Positions 1-11,338 are shown, numbered from the stretch's first letter. The stretch is 64,000 nt of DNA from Lepus europaeus (GCF_033115175.1 NC_084837.1:90950499-91014498); one strand, 5' to 3'. The notes: a model not told the origin generated them from the letters alone. A program made the numbers and translations.

Positions 1-27
1 TCTGAAGTACCATCACATTCTTAGTTG

Positions 28-79
28 TAGATCTGCTGGTGTCATGGGCAGAGTTTAACCTATGCCACAGCACCGGCCT
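28..79 (-). mobile_element. CSINE head fragment
   Basis: Antisense tRNA-like head ending GCCACAGCACCGGCC. The body would lie to the left but is mostly unrecognisable or lost. Confidence 0.55.
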
Positions 80-108
80 CCAGCATATCACTGTTTCTCC
101 TAGTTTCA

Positions 109-461
109 ATTTTTTTTTTTTTTTTAATTTTTGACAGGCAGAGTGGACAGTGAGAGAGAGAGACAGAGAGAAAGGTCTTCCTTTTGCCGTTGGTTCACCC
201 TCCAATGGCCGCCGCGGTAGGCGCGCTGCAGCCGGCGCACCGCGCTGTTCCGAAGGCAGGAGCCAGGTGCTTCTCCTGGTCTCCCATGGGGTGCAGGGCC
301 CAAGCACTTGGGCCATCCTCCACTGCACTCCCTGGCCACAGCAGAGAGCTGGCCTGGAAGAGGGGTAACCGGGACAGGATCGGTGCCCCGACCGGGACTA
401 GAACCCGGTGTGCCGGCGCTGCAAGGCGGAGGATTAGCCTAGTGAGCCGCGGCGCTGGCCT
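109..461 (-). mobile_element. CSINE, younger type, with perfect target-site duplication
   Basis: The antisense copy begins with a T-tract and GACAGGCAGAGTGGACAG and ends at the tRNA-like head. Perfect 16-bp target duplications (TGTTTCTCCTAGTTTC) lie at 92-107 and 462-477. The sequence is close to other copies of this subtype (18.1, 21.8 and 44.8 kb), which suggests recent insertion. Confidence 0.9.
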
Positions 462-841
462 TGTTTCTCCTAGTTTCTAATTGCCATGCTTAAGAAAACT
501 GGAATTACACTGATGAGTTAGCAGTGGCACTGAGATCCTTCTATGAAAGCTTGTCCAGCCAAAGCCCCCAGTGGGTTTATCACATGAGCTTCCACACTCT
601 GGGCCAACAGGAGCCACCAGGTAGTCTGAGGTCTCCTTACAGACAGAGCTCCATACCACAAATGTAACACTCCCAAGTGCTGTTTTGAGTTTTATTTATA
701 CAGTTAGCATATTCTTCATTAGATGTTTTCTATAGTGTTGACATTTTTTGCGTTTGTTTTTCCCTTTTGTGTAGTTGATACGTTTATAGAAAGCTAGCAG
801 AGAAAGCACAGGTATTGGTTTAAGTCACTTCTAAGCAGATT

Positions 842-1178
842 GGGGGGGGGGGGGTGTTGGCTTTTGGCACAGGGGTTTGGACAGCAGCTGGGACACCTGC
901 ATCTCATCTGAGTGTCTGGTTTCAAGTCCTGATTCAGCTTTTTGCTAATGCACACCCTGAGAGGCAGATGGAGACGGCTGAAATACATGGGTCCCTGCCA
1001 CCCTCACTGGAGGCTCTTAGTGACCTAGCTTTCTGGCTCCTGCCTGGGCCAGCCTGGGCTGTTGTGAGCATGTGAGGAGTGAATCAGTGGGTCGAAGATC
1101 TCTTTTTGTCTGTCCCTCTCTTTTTCTGCATCCCTGCCTTTCAAATAGAATGAAAATGAATTTTTAAAAAATTTAAAA
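842..1178 (+). mobile_element. Diverged CSINE-related SINE
   Basis: Sense copy of the subtype with GTGTCTGG...CACCCTGAGAGGCAG, a CT-rich stretch and a CTGCCTTTCAAATAG tail. It is preceded by a 13-G run at 842-854 that replaces the usual head. Confidence 0.65.
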
Positions 1179-2065
1179 ACCAAAAGAATATTTGTGTTGA
1201 GTACCTGAGCAGAGATATTTGAGCTAGCTATCAAGGCTAATTTTCATTTGCAGGTAATTACATGTACTGTATATTCAAGATTATATGTCTTTGCCAGAAA
1301 TTAAACTGGATTTAAAAAAAAGCTTAAGCATTTATAGTCTTCCTCCCCCACTTTTTTTTTTTTTTTTTTTTGGCTGTGGTTAGTAAAAAGGCAATCACAC
1401 AATAAAAATTATAAAAATTTCTTCTTTTTTATACCGTAGCTTTGCATACTTGTGTTGACTGTCCTGTGTATTGCCACTTTGGGGCTTTGAAGGTACCAGT
1501 ACATTATTTTCAAAGCCTAAATTAACAGGGACTGATGAAATTGTGAGACTCCATTTCTTTCTCAGGGGAAAGTTTTGCTTCAACAACCTATACAACAACC
1601 TCATAGTAATTATTAGGAGAACTGAAGTGCCGTCATGCATTTGAAAGCTGTTGCTAGATTTGTAGAAGCAGTAGAGATCCTGTTTTCAAAGGCCTAATTA
1701 CTGTAGTCCAACTGGAGACAAGTTAGCTTTATTAGACTGTGAATAAAAACTCATAGTTATGACTCTCATTTCTACTGAAACTGAAGAAAATTCAAAAGTT
1801 CTAGTAGCTTCATTTAAAAATGCTAATAAATTTTTAGAACAACTAGATCTCATTCTAGAATTGTATGTTACCAGTGGCAACTGTTGGCTCATGGTTCAAA
1901 ATGCAACTTGATCTAAAATGAGATCTGTTCTTATCTGAGATCAGTTTGTAATCTGGTAGCCTCTTATGAATTAGAGTGTTTTCTGGGCAAGGAGAGCGTG
2001 CAGCTTCCCAACTATGATATTTATTTGCCTGCTCATAATACCGTAGGACACCTCGAGGTGCAGGC

Positions 2066-2178
2066 CAGCAGACTTGAGGTCAAGTCCCTTTCTCAATACA
2101 TCACATAACCATGTGACTGCAAGTAAATTCTTTAACATCACAGAGCCTGTTTGATCATCTTGTAAGATAGGGGACACG
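2066..2178 (+). repeat. MIR-like fragment
   Basis: Resembles the MIR core in sense: TCAAGTC, then ATGTGACTGCAAGTAA, a late CACAGAGCCT and a purine end. Old and diverged. Confidence 0.45.
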
Positions 2179-2249
2179 CAGATTTTTTTTAAATGTTTAA
2201 ATTTTCATCTTTGCTTTGTCTCCATGCTCTTCTTTTTATTATTATTATT

Positions 2250-2518
2250 ACTATTTATTTGAAAGAACTGGAGAGGAGAGAGAGATTGAAAGAGATCTTT
2301 CATCTGCTGTTTCACTACCCAGATGGCCAAAATGGCCAGGGCTGGGCCAGACCGGAGCCAGGAGCTTCCTCCTGGTCTCCTGATCTTCCTCCAATGCTTT
2401 CCCTGGCTCATTAGCAGGGAGCTGGATGGGAATCGGAGCAGCCCAGACTCAAAGCAGCATCCATATAGGATGTTGGTCCTGCAGACTGCGGCTTAACCCA
2501 CTACACCACAGTGGCCTC
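2250..2518 (-). mobile_element. CSINE, diverged
   Basis: Antisense TTATTTGAAAGAACTGG tail, GCTGGGCCAGACCGGAGCCAGG body and head ending CCACAGTGGCC. Many substitutions suggest age. Confidence 0.8.
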
Positions 2519-2544
2519 TCTCTGCTCTTCTTCTTCTTCTTTTT

Positions 2545-2865
2545 TTAAGTTTTATTTTATTTATTTAAAAGGCAGAGTTAGAGAGGCAGAGACACGGAGA
2601 TCTTCCATCCGCTGGTTCATGATTCACTCCCCAAATCACTGCCACAGTAGGGCTGGGCCAGGCTAAAGCCAGGAGCCAGGAGCTTCTTCTGGATCGCCCA
2701 TGTGAGTGGTAGGGGCCCAAGTACTTGGGCTATCTTCCACTGCTTTCCCAGGCACGTTAGCAGGGAACTGGATCAGAAGTGGAGCAGTCAGGACTCGAAC
2801 CGGTGCCCATATGGGATGCCACACTGCAGGCCAGGGCTTTAACACGCTGTGCCACAGAGCTGGCC
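2545..2865 (-). mobile_element. CSINE
   Basis: Antisense copy with tail ATTTATTTAAAAGGCAGAG, full body and head ending GCCACAGAGCTGGCC. A short flanking match TGCTCTTCT occurs on both sides. Confidence 0.87.
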
Positions 2866-3429
2866 ACTGTGCTCTTCTGTAGTAAGTCTTTTTGTGAGCT
2901 GTTATGCCTTAGTCTTTTCATTTATATGTCCCCCACTCTGTTTCTCTGGAATATCTGCCTAGAAATATAATCTTATTAAAATGTTGTAAGCTGCTACTAT
3001 CATAGATGATTTTAAGTTTGTTGCAAAAACAAAACAAAACATAAAAATTACTTTCTCTTTTTTTTCTGTTATTATGTAAGTAGTTGCCAGAGAATTCTAC
3101 TTGTTTACATTACATTACTGGAAGGTTCCTGACCACTAAAAATGTCAGGCAGTTCTCCTGTGAGATCTGCCACTAGATATGTAACCATGTGTATAATTTA
3201 AATCTTAGTCTGCGTGGCAGTAAACAAATGGGACATTGCTAATAGCAGCAGTTAAGCTGTAAGTCTGTTTTGAAGAATTGGCCAATACACAGCATCACAG
3301 CTGCCATTCCCTCATGGCAGTTGTGTTCAATGTTACTTGAATTTCGATTTCCAAATACCCAAATACGGGAAGGAAAATGAAACTGCCAAGTTCAAAGGTC
3401 AGGTATTTTTGTAAGTTGCATACTTCGCA

Positions 3430-3545
3430 GTGTTCATTCACCCGGCACATCTTTCCCGAAGCCCTGCTGTGAAGCAGACACTTTGCTAGGTAGTGGGGAT
3501 GCGGCAGTGAGCAAAAGAAGCAGAATCCCAGCCCTGCTTTTTACT
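3430..3545 (+). repeat. L2-like fragment
   Basis: Reads like the L2 3' end: ATTCACCCGGCACATC, then GCTAGGTAGTGGGGAT and a GCAGTGAGCAAAA-type stretch. Ancient and diverged. Confidence 0.5.
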
Positions 3546-4025
3546 GAATGAACTTTAGTAGTTTGAGTCCTCAGTAAGATGAATCTGAAAAGTAAGACTT
3601 CACAGAAAAGCTCTTTGGATTGCAGATAATTTTAGAATATAAAAGTGTACTCTCAAAAGAAAACTGAAAGTTCTGTTTTACTTGTTTTCAGCTATTTCTG
3701 CAAAGATGTTTTTCCAGTTTCTTTGTGATGCCTACTGAATGTTATTTTCTGTTTAGATCCCCAAAGTTACTAAAGCAAATTTTTTTAACCCTGAAAGCTA
3801 TTTTACATAGTCCATGGGTATGGCTAAACTTTTAAAAATTAGAAGGAAGCAGGCTTACCACCGTTCAGCAGTAAACTTTGCTTTTAACTTTAAGTTACCA
3901 TCATTAATACCCAGCAGAATGTCAATGCCTTGTACTTTTTGAAGCTTGAGAGTAACTTACGAGTGTCACTTTTCTGTAGGTTGGCAGCATTGTAGTAATG
4001 CTACTGCGTTATTGCCTTTAGATCA
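3546..4025. other. Unannotated intron sequence
   Basis: AT-rich unique sequence. I see no gene, RNA or clear repeat here, nor in 2,866-3,429. Confidence 0.5.
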
Positions 4026-4039
4026 GCCTGTTTGGTATT

Positions 4040-4371
4040 TTTTTTTTTTAAGATGTCTTTGTTTATTTGAAAAGCAGAGTTACAGAGAGGCAGAGGCAGA
4101 GAGAGAAAGAGGGGTGCTGCATCTGCTGGTCCACTCCCCAAATGGCTGCAACAGCCGCAGCTGGGCTGATCTGAAGCAAGGAGCCAGGAGCTTCTTCCAG
4201 GTCTCCCACGCCAGGGCGGGGGCCCAAGGACCTGGTCCATCTTCTACTGCTTTCCCAGGCCATAGCAGAGGGCTGGATTGGAAGTGGAGCAGCTGGGACT
4301 GGAACTGTCATCTGTATGGGATGCTGGACTGCAGGCAGCAGCTTTACCCACTATGCCACAGCGCTGGCCCG
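4040..4371 (-). mobile_element. CSINE with perfect target-site duplication
   Basis: Full-length antisense copy from the T-tract to GCGCTGGCCC. Perfect 14-bp duplications GCCTGTTTGGTATT lie at 4,026-4,039 and 4,372-4,385. Confidence 0.92.
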
Positions 4372-4385
4372 GCCTGTTTGGTATT

Positions 4386-4997
4386 AATACTTAGCACTCA
4401 GGGATTTCCTCCCTCCAAATTCCTTCCCTTTTCTCTCTCAGCCCCCTCCCCCACAAAAAGCAAGTACCTGCTTTAAAAACTAAATATTGCTAGACATTTT
4501 TAACTTAAGATTTATAATTTGTTCAACATTTTAACAAAAGTGACATTATACTCATTTTTTTCATATTAGTTAAAAATAGTAAACATAATTATGGAAAATT
4601 TAAAACCTAGTTTCCTAAAGTGAGATCATACTAAATGCCCTGTTTTGTAACCTCATTTTTTCAGTTAACAATCTCCATGTCACTATCTTTTCCTTATCAA
4701 ATCTATCATCAAATTTCTTAGCCTAGGGCCACGTGTTACAACTGGTTGTTGTTATATCACTAAGTCTCTTAAAAAAAACTAGCACAGTCTTCTTTTTCTT
4801 TCCATATCACTAATTTCATTGAGACAGAGCCAGCTACCCTACAGGATGTCTCACCTTCTAGATGTGTCTGGGTGCTTCCTCATGTAACTTGTTCCTGTTA
4901 GCGAGAGGTCTGAATGATCCAGGTGAAGCATTTTTGATGAGAACATATGATAGGTTATATATTCCTTTTTATAATGTTTTAGGAGACTCAGTACTAA
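4386..4997. other. Unannotated AT-rich intron sequence
   Basis: No gene, SINE or recognisable L1 piece. Confidence 0.45.
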
Positions 4998-5115
4998 GAT
5001 ACTTCAAAAAGTTCAAGGAAAATGAATATTACAAAAAGACTGCATAGATTTCAAATTTTTTGTGCCAAAATGAACTTATCTTTCAGTTCTACTTTCTATG
5101 GACTTTTTAAGGATG
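4998..5115 (+). mobile_element. Short palindromic element (MITE-like), copy A
   Basis: About 118 bp with imperfect inverted ends (GATACTTCAAAAAGTTC against GGACTTTTTAAGGATGAG) around a core with GTGCCAAAATGAACTTATC. Related copies occur at 10.47, 36.93 and 55.98 kb. It looks like a non-autonomous mariner/Tigger-like DNA element, but the family name is not certain. Confidence 0.6.
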
Positions 5116-5186
5116 AGTCATCATTAGTAAGAATGAAGCGGATACTGAATCTTTCTTCAAGTTTCACAATGACGTACTTTTAATTG

Positions 5187-5495
5187 TTTTTTTTTTTTTA
5201 AGATTTATTTGTTTATTTGAAAGTCAGAGTTACACCAAGAGAGGAGAGGCAGAGAGAGAGAGAGGTCTTCCATTCGATGGTTCACTCCCCAAATGGCCAC
5301 AACAGCCAGAGCTGCACCAATCTGAAGCCAGGAACCAGGAGTTTCTTCTGGGTCTCCCACATGGGCGCAGGGGTCCAAGGACTTGGGCCATCTTCTGCTT
5401 TCCCAGGCCATAGCAGAGAGCTGGATTGAAAGTGGATCAGCTGTGTCTCGCACTTACGTCCATATGGGATGCTGGTGCCACACAGTGGCAACCCC
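5187..5495 (-). mobile_element. CSINE, head damaged
   Basis: Antisense copy with T-tract, TTTGAAAGTCAGAG and body. The head is shortened to GGTGCCACACAGTGGCAACCCC, so about 20 bases around the tRNA A-box are missing. Confidence 0.85.
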
Positions 5496-5649
5496 ACATT
5501 ACATTTTTTTGTACTCTATTCATTACCACAGAACAGGGGAAACATGATACTTGTCTTTCAGGGACTGACTTATTTCACTAAGTATAGTAGTTTCCAGTTG
5601 CATCTATTTTGTTGCAGAAGACAGGGTTTCATTCTTTTTCACGGTTGAG

Positions 5650-5678
5650 TGGTGTGTGTGTGTGTAGGTGTGTGTGTA
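5650..5678. repeat. (TG)n microsatellite
   Basis: Imperfect GT dinucleotide repeat interrupted by AGG, within the L1 3' region. Confidence 0.85.
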
Positions 5679-7005
5679 CAATTTCTTTATTTAGTCATCA
5701 GTTGATGGACATCTGGGTTGATTCCATATCTTAGCTATTGTGAATTGAGCTGCAATAAACATGGGGTACAGATAATTGTTTCACATGCTGATTTCATTTG
5801 GTTAGGGTAAATTCCCAGGTTTGAGGTGGCTGGGTCATATGGTAGCTCTACTTTCACATTTCTGAGGAATATCCATACTGTCTTCCACAGTGCTGTACTC
5901 GTTTACATTGCCACCAACAGTGGATTAGGGTACCTTTTTCCCCACATCCTCGCCGGTGTTTATTGGCTTTTGATGTCTGTGTGAGAGCCATTCTAACTGG
6001 GATGAGGTGAAACTTCATTGTGGTTTTTGTTTGCATTTCTCTGAGGACAAGTGGTCCTGAGCATTTTTTTCATGTGTCTGTTGGCCATTTGAATTTCATC
6101 TTTTGCAATATGCCTGTTTAAGTTCTTTGCTTATATCTTGACGTGATTGTTTGTCTTGTAACAACAGTTCCTTGGGCTCTTTGAAGATTCTGGATGTTAA
6201 TCCTTTATCAGTTGCATAGTTTGCAATATTTTCTCCCAGTTTGTCTTCTGTCAGTTGCCTCTTCACTTTGCTGAGTGTTTCCTTTGCAGAAGAGTCTCAG
6301 TTTGATGTAATCCCATTTGTCTATTTGTACTTTGATTGCCTGTGCTTCTGGGGTCTTTAACAAGAAGTCTTTGCCTAAGCCAATGTCTTGCAGTTTCCTC
6401 AGTGTTCTCTTCTAGTAATTTGATGGTATCAGGTAATAGGTTTAGAGTGGATTTTTATGTAAGGTGTGAGGTAAGGGTCTAGGTCAATCCTTCTGCCTGA
6501 GGAGATCCAGTTTTCCCAGCACCATTTGTTGAAGAGACTGTTCTTTCTCCAGGCTTTGATGTTAGCTCCTATGTCAAAGATTAGTTGGTTATAGATGCAT
6601 GGATTGATTTCTGGGGATTCTGTTCCATTGGTCTACATGTCTGTTTTTGTACTAATACCAAGCTGTTTTGATTCTAACTGCCCTGTAGTATGTCCTGAAA
6701 TCTGGTATTGTGATGCCTTCAGCTTTTTGTTGTGGACGATTACTTTAGCTATCTGAGGTCTCTTGTGTGTCCATGAATTTTAGCATCATTTTTTTTTCCT
6801 AGATCTGAGAAGAATATCACTGGTATTTTGATTAGGATCGCATTGAATCTGTAAATTGTTTTCAGTAGTATGGACATCTCCCAATCCACAAACATGAAAG
6901 ATTTTGCCATTTTTTTGTGTCTTCTATTTCTTTCTTTAATGTTTTGTAATTTTGATTGTAGAGATCTTTCACATCCTTGATTAAACTTATTCCAGGGTAG
7001 ATATT

Positions 7006-7009
<4 letters not shown>

Positions 7010-7053
<44 letters not shown>
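7010..7053. repeat. 44-nt poly-T tract inside L1
   Basis: Uninterrupted run of T. Flanking L1 sequence continues on both sides, so this is an expanded internal homopolymer and not an element tail. Confidence 0.95.
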
Positions 7054-7054
<1 letters not shown>

Positions 7055-7646
7055 TAGCTGTTGTGAATGGGACTGATCTTACAAGTTCTTTCTCAGCCAT
7101 GGCATTGTCTGTATATACAAAGGCTGTTGATTTTTGTGTGTTGATTTTAAATCCTGAAACTTTACTAAACTCTCTTATGAGTTCCAATAGTCTCTTAGTA
7201 GAGTCTTTTGGTTTCCCCTATATAGAATCATGTCATCTGCAAACAGGGATAATTTGACTTCCTCTTTTCCAATTTGTATCCATTTAATTTCTTTTTATTT
7301 CTTAATGGATCTGGCTAAAACTTTCAGAACCATATTGAATAGAAGTGCTCAAAGTGAGCATCCTTGTTTGGTTCTGGATCTTAGTGGGAATGCTTCCAAC
7401 TTTTTTCCCCAATCAATATGATGCTGACTGTGGGTTTGTCATAAACTGCCTTTATTGTATTGAGGAATGTTCCTTCTTTACCAAATTTGCTTAAGGTTTT
7501 TATCATGAAAGGGTATTGTATTTTATCAAATGCTGTCTCTGTATCTATTGAGATAATCATATGGTTTTTCTTCAATTTGTTAAAGTGATGTGTGACACTG
7601 TATTTTTAAATTATGGAAATGTTTAAGCTTGAAAGTATATAAATAG

Positions 7647-7989
7647 GGGCCGGCACTGTGGCGCAGTGGGTTAAAGCCCTGGCCTAAAGCACCGGCATCC
7701 CATATGGATGCCGGTTCTAGTCCCGGCTGCTCCACTTCTGATCCCAGCTCTCTGCTATGGCCTGGGAAAGCTGTGGAAGATGGCCCAAGTCCTTGGGCCC
7801 CTGCACCCGCATGGAAGATCCAGAAGAAGCTCCTGGCTCCTGGCTTCAGATCGGCACAGCTCCAGCTGTTGCAGCCATCTAGGGAGTGAACCAACAGATG
7901 GAAGACCTTTCTCTCTCTCTCTGTCTCTACCTCTCTCTGTAACTCTTTCAAATAAATAAAATAGATCTTAAACATAATAATAATAAAAA
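7647..7989 (+). mobile_element. CSINE with perfect target-site duplication
   Basis: Full-length sense copy from GGGCCGGCACTGTGGCGCAG to an A-rich tail with AAT repeats. Perfect 16-bp duplications GAAAGTATATAAATAG lie at 7,631-7,646 and 7,990-8,005. Confidence 0.94.
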
Positions 7990-8005
7990 GAAAGTATATA
8001 AATAG

Positions 8006-8654
8006 TGAACCTCCAATACACATGTCACCCTCAGTTTTAGCAGTTACTTGTATTTTTCCAATCTTGTTTCATCTATTTCCTGCTGCCTTTTTAATTCTCC
8101 AGGTTATAATCACGTTGATATCAGAAAAGTGTTTTTGTTTGTTTGTTTGTTTTCTGACATGGCAAGATATCCCAGCACCAAATCTGGAATCAACCGTTTC
8201 TCCCATAAACCATGATTGCTTTCAGTAAGGGATGGTATAACAAAATTGAAATATAGGTTTATTGAAATTTTTAATTTTATTTTTATGTACTGTGCCATTG
8301 TGTCTCGTAATGGTAGCCTTGCTCCATAAGCAACATTACATTCCTCTGAAAGGAGAAGGCAGACACATCGCAGAGATGAGACTAAAGCTTCACTGACCAA
8401 AATGTTAGGCGTACCTGACAGGTGACTCTAATGTTGATGGGTAAATACCATTTAACACTATCAGGTTGCCTCTACTACCAAAGAAGGAATTCCTCAACTT
8501 ATAAATACATGACTTTTGAAGGTTTGCTTTTGCTACCCTTTGGTTTTTTTGTTTGTTTGTTTGTTTGTTTGTTTTTTAGTATTCAACCCACTTTCTCATA
8601 GTCATAAAACACATCATAAAACATATTATTGACTTCCTATATCTTAAAGTCTAT
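8006..8654. other. Unannotated intron sequence with GTTT repeats
   Basis: AT-rich sequence with (GTTT)n stretches at about 8,134-8,151 and 8,551-8,574. No gene or element recognised. Confidence 0.5.
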
Positions 8655-8896
8655 ATATTTATATGAGAGGGAGAGACAAAGATCTTCCATCCACTGGTTC
8701 ACTCCCCGGATGGCCACAATGGCCAGGCCTGGACCAGGGCACAGCCAGGAGCCAGAGACTTCATCTGGGTCTCCCACGTGGGTACAGGGTCCCAAACATC
8801 CTCTGCTGCTTTTCCCAAGCCATTAGCTGGATCAGAAGTGGAGCAGCCAAGACACAAACCGGCAGCTTAACCTGCTACGCCACAATACTGGCACCT
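8655..8896 (-). mobile_element. CSINE, tail-less and diverged
   Basis: Antisense body from GAGAGGGAGAGACAAAG to GCCACAATACTGGCACC. It lacks the usual CAAATAAATAA tail and part of the head. Confidence 0.8.
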
Positions 8897-9479
8897 GTAT
8901 ATTATTTTCAGAATGAGCCAAACCCAAGACTTTGCCTCATTTTCCCTCCTGCTGCCCCACTGCAATAAAATGTATAGAAGCCAGAGGTGAAGAAGCCCAT
9001 AAAGGAGAAAAGGCTGTCTTCATTCTAGCATGCCGAAGGGCTGCTGGCAACCACCCGCCCTTCCTAAAGGAGCGCTGCGGTCAGCTTGTGCTCGGCCCGC
9101 ACAGAGCTCCCTCCTTTAGCCCTTCAGGAGAGCAGTCGAGCAGAAATCCAGATCAGCTTCTTTGTGGGCGGGTCCTTTGGTCTCAGATACGCCATGTGAG
9201 GGAAACTGATGGCAGAAAAGAGAGACTGAATAACCAGGAAAATGGCCAGTGGAGGAAAATAAAACTAATCAGAGAGAACTTCACTGAAAGAAGAAGAACA
9301 TAGCATATATAGAGATCCAAAAGCTACTACATCCATTCAGTGAGTACAGAAAGACATGAATTTTCAGATTTAAAGCGCATAGCAAGTGCTGAAACAGAGA
9401 ATCAAGTAACATACTCTACCCTATCCTCACAGAACTGCAGACTTCTAGGATAAACAGAAGATCCAGAGAGAAGTCATGC
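8897..9479. other. Unannotated intron sequence
   Basis: Contains a short GC-richer island (about 9,040-9,170) within AT-rich DNA. A 123-codon open frame at 8,932-9,303 resembles no known protein and is not called as a gene. Confidence 0.4.
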
Positions 9480-9665
9480 ACAAAATGACAAGTGTCAGGC
9501 CAGATCTCTCATCAGTAATCTGGAATGCTTTAAGACAGTAAAAGATTGCCTACAACACTTTGAAAGGAAATTGTGTACAGTCCAGGATTCTATATCCTGT
9601 CCAACTATTAATCAAGAATAAGAGCAAAAGAAAATTCCTTTGAGACATTTAAGAACTCAAAGTGT
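9480..9665 (+). mobile_element. Ancient L1M 3'-region fragment
   Basis: Resembles the L1M stretch between ORF2 and the tail: CCAGATCTCTCATCAG, then GAATGCTTTAAGACAG, GATTCTATATCCTG and a following purine-rich part. Strongly diverged. Confidence 0.5.
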
Positions 9666-10119
9666 ACTTTCTCTTGGAACGAAAAGAAATGAGTGAATTA
9701 CACATTCACTGTCATTTTTCTTGAGAAACAGAAGATCAGCATTGAATTTTTCATTAAACATTTTCATTTGGGTTTTTTGTTTTAATTTTTTAAATCTCAT
9801 TTCTGCAAAAAGGTTTCGCTGTGGGGAAAATAAAGAGGGATTATAAATAGTACAATTAGTAGTTGTGGATTTATACCATATAGTTAGCTTTAAAGCTGTG
9901 GCAAACAGCAACGGAATTACTTTCAGCAGGCTGAAATATTCCATATAATTGTACATGTACCTAGCTCAAAATGTTCCATGTCTCCCAACAACTCCCAACA
10001 GCTGGTGGGCAACCCAGGACTGCTTGCATCGCAGGCACAACTGACTGGTACGCCCATGGCCAGCAGAAGCAACAGCATCAATTCTCCCATCACAGCTGGA
10101 ATGACTTGATCTGGCTTGA

Positions 10120-10960
10120 ATTAGAAAGCATCATTCTGACTGTGGTGTTGAAAATAAACCCGAGGATGGAGCGGTGGGACAAGGGGAGAAGAAGCAGAGA
10201 CCAGTTGGGACATCAGTGCAGTATTCTGGGCATGGTGGTGACAGTTGAGGTGCTGAAGAGAAGTCAGAGCCCAGGTGTAATTTGAAAGAAGAGCTGAGAG
10301 AATTTTCCGACTGATTAGAAGGAGGAAGAAGAGGAGAGTCAGGGTTTTTTCGTCTGAGCAGTAGGAAGGGGAGGGATAGGTTGAAGGAAAAGATTAAGTT
10401 TTAAATGTTAGATTTCAGACATCTGTTTAACCTGCAAGATGTCAGTTACTTGGATTGGCACATGGACATATGAAGATATTACAGAAAATTCATGGAAAAT
10501 GGGATTAAAAGATAAGTTCATTTTGGTACAAGAAAATTTTAAATCTATGCCTAGTTTTTTCATAATAAACATTTTGCATGAACTTTTTGGAGATGCTTCA
10601 TATATACCTTCTGTTCTGATGAAAAGTCTGAAATGGAGATACACTTTGGGAATAGTCAGCATGTAAATTGAATTTAAAGGCTTGAGATTGTGCGAGATCA
10701 CTTAGGAATAAATAGAGATGAAGAGGTGTGAGGACTGGGACTTTACGGCACTTCATCATCTAAGGATCAGGGAGATAAAAAGTAAGGCAGCCAGTGAGAT
10801 AGAAGAGAGTCAAGAACGGGGCCCTAGGAATCATCAGGAGAACATGTGTCAAGGAGTCACTGACTAGTTTATGCTGCTAAGAGCCTAAGTCGGATGAGCC
10901 CTGAAACTCACTGTTGGATTTAACAACATGGTTGTTGGTGTTTTCCTCGAAAAGCTCTGT
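10120..10960 (+). repeat. Ancient mammalian interspersed repeat, family unnamed
   Basis: Purine-rich sequence with phrases typical of an old mammalian repeat: GCAGAGACCAGTTGGGA, GTGCAGTATTCTGGGC, GGCAGCCAGTGAGAT and TTGGATTTAACAACATGG. I recognise the pattern but cannot name the family with certainty. It is split by the palindromic element at 10,474-10,596. Confidence 0.45.
10474..10596 (-). mobile_element. Short palindromic element (MITE-like), copy B
   Basis: Reverse orientation to copy A: AAAGATAAGTTCATTTTGG matches the complement of the copy A core. Its ends are AATTCATGGAAAATG and CATTTTGCATGAACTTTTTG. It sits inside the older repeat at 10.12-10.96 kb. Confidence 0.6.
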
Positions 10961-11338
10961 TATGTTTTCTCATACAGCCACAAAGGTACTAGGATCTAAA
11001 AACAAAGTTGTCTGGACCTAAGTACTTAATAAATGGAACTGTTGGGCATTTCTTGCCCTAGGAGGTGTTGTGAAAAATCCTGAGATCCCAAGAAGGACAC
11101 AAAATAAGAAAGTTAGGTATCTCTGCTTTGGAGGGTTACATTAACTGAGAAAATGGAGGTGACCGCCTACCTTTTTCTTTGTGCTAAAAAGCTTGACTTA
11201 GTGATCTTAAGTCTGATTAGATTATATGCAGTTACTAAGCTTTTCCTGACAGTGTTGTTCAACATAAAATGAAGACAACTTTATCCTACAAAATGTCAGT
11301 AATACATCTTGCATGCATTTTTCTTCTTGCCTCCGTAG
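10961..11338. other. Intron sequence before the first coding exon
   Basis: No repeat or gene seen. The last 30 bases form the pyrimidine-rich tract of the acceptor. Confidence 0.5.

Larger units (their letters stand above)
5496..7605 (-). mobile_element. L1 retrotransposon, 5'-truncated, antisense
   Basis: Read on the - strand, this is the end of L1 ORF2 and part of the 3' UTR. Translated pieces carry reverse-transcriptase motifs: AFDKIQYPF with the following MIKTLSKFG (7,575-7,381), and [10 protein letters not shown] with QKS (7,187-7,070). The reading frames are broken by stops and shifts, so it is inactive. Truncation occurs inside the reverse-transcriptase domain near 7,605. A 44-T run interrupts it at 7,010-7,053. 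Confidence 0.88.
1..11338 (+). other. GLCE: GLCE intron upstream of first coding exon (partial)
   Basis: Everything before the acceptor at 11,337-11,338 is non-coding on the GLCE strand. It is AT-rich and packed with lagomorph SINEs and L1 pieces listed separately. No 5' untranslated exon or promoter-like CpG island is visible, so the GLCE transcription start lies outside the window. Confidence 0.8.

Noticed and set aside
3946..4476. 176-codon + frame
   Set aside because: Most of it is the antisense strand of a CSINE. The recurrent CSINE phrases (for example PSSTAFPGHSR) appear at many other SINE copies.
7381..7575. Reverse-transcriptase-like frame as a host gene
   Set aside because: It belongs to a broken L1 ORF2, with neighbouring pieces in shifted frames and a long poly-T insertion.
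7647..7720. tRNA gene
   Set aside because: The CSINE head is tRNA-derived and keeps a B-box-like GGTTCTAGTCCC, but it does not fold as an intact tRNA and is followed by SINE body sequence.
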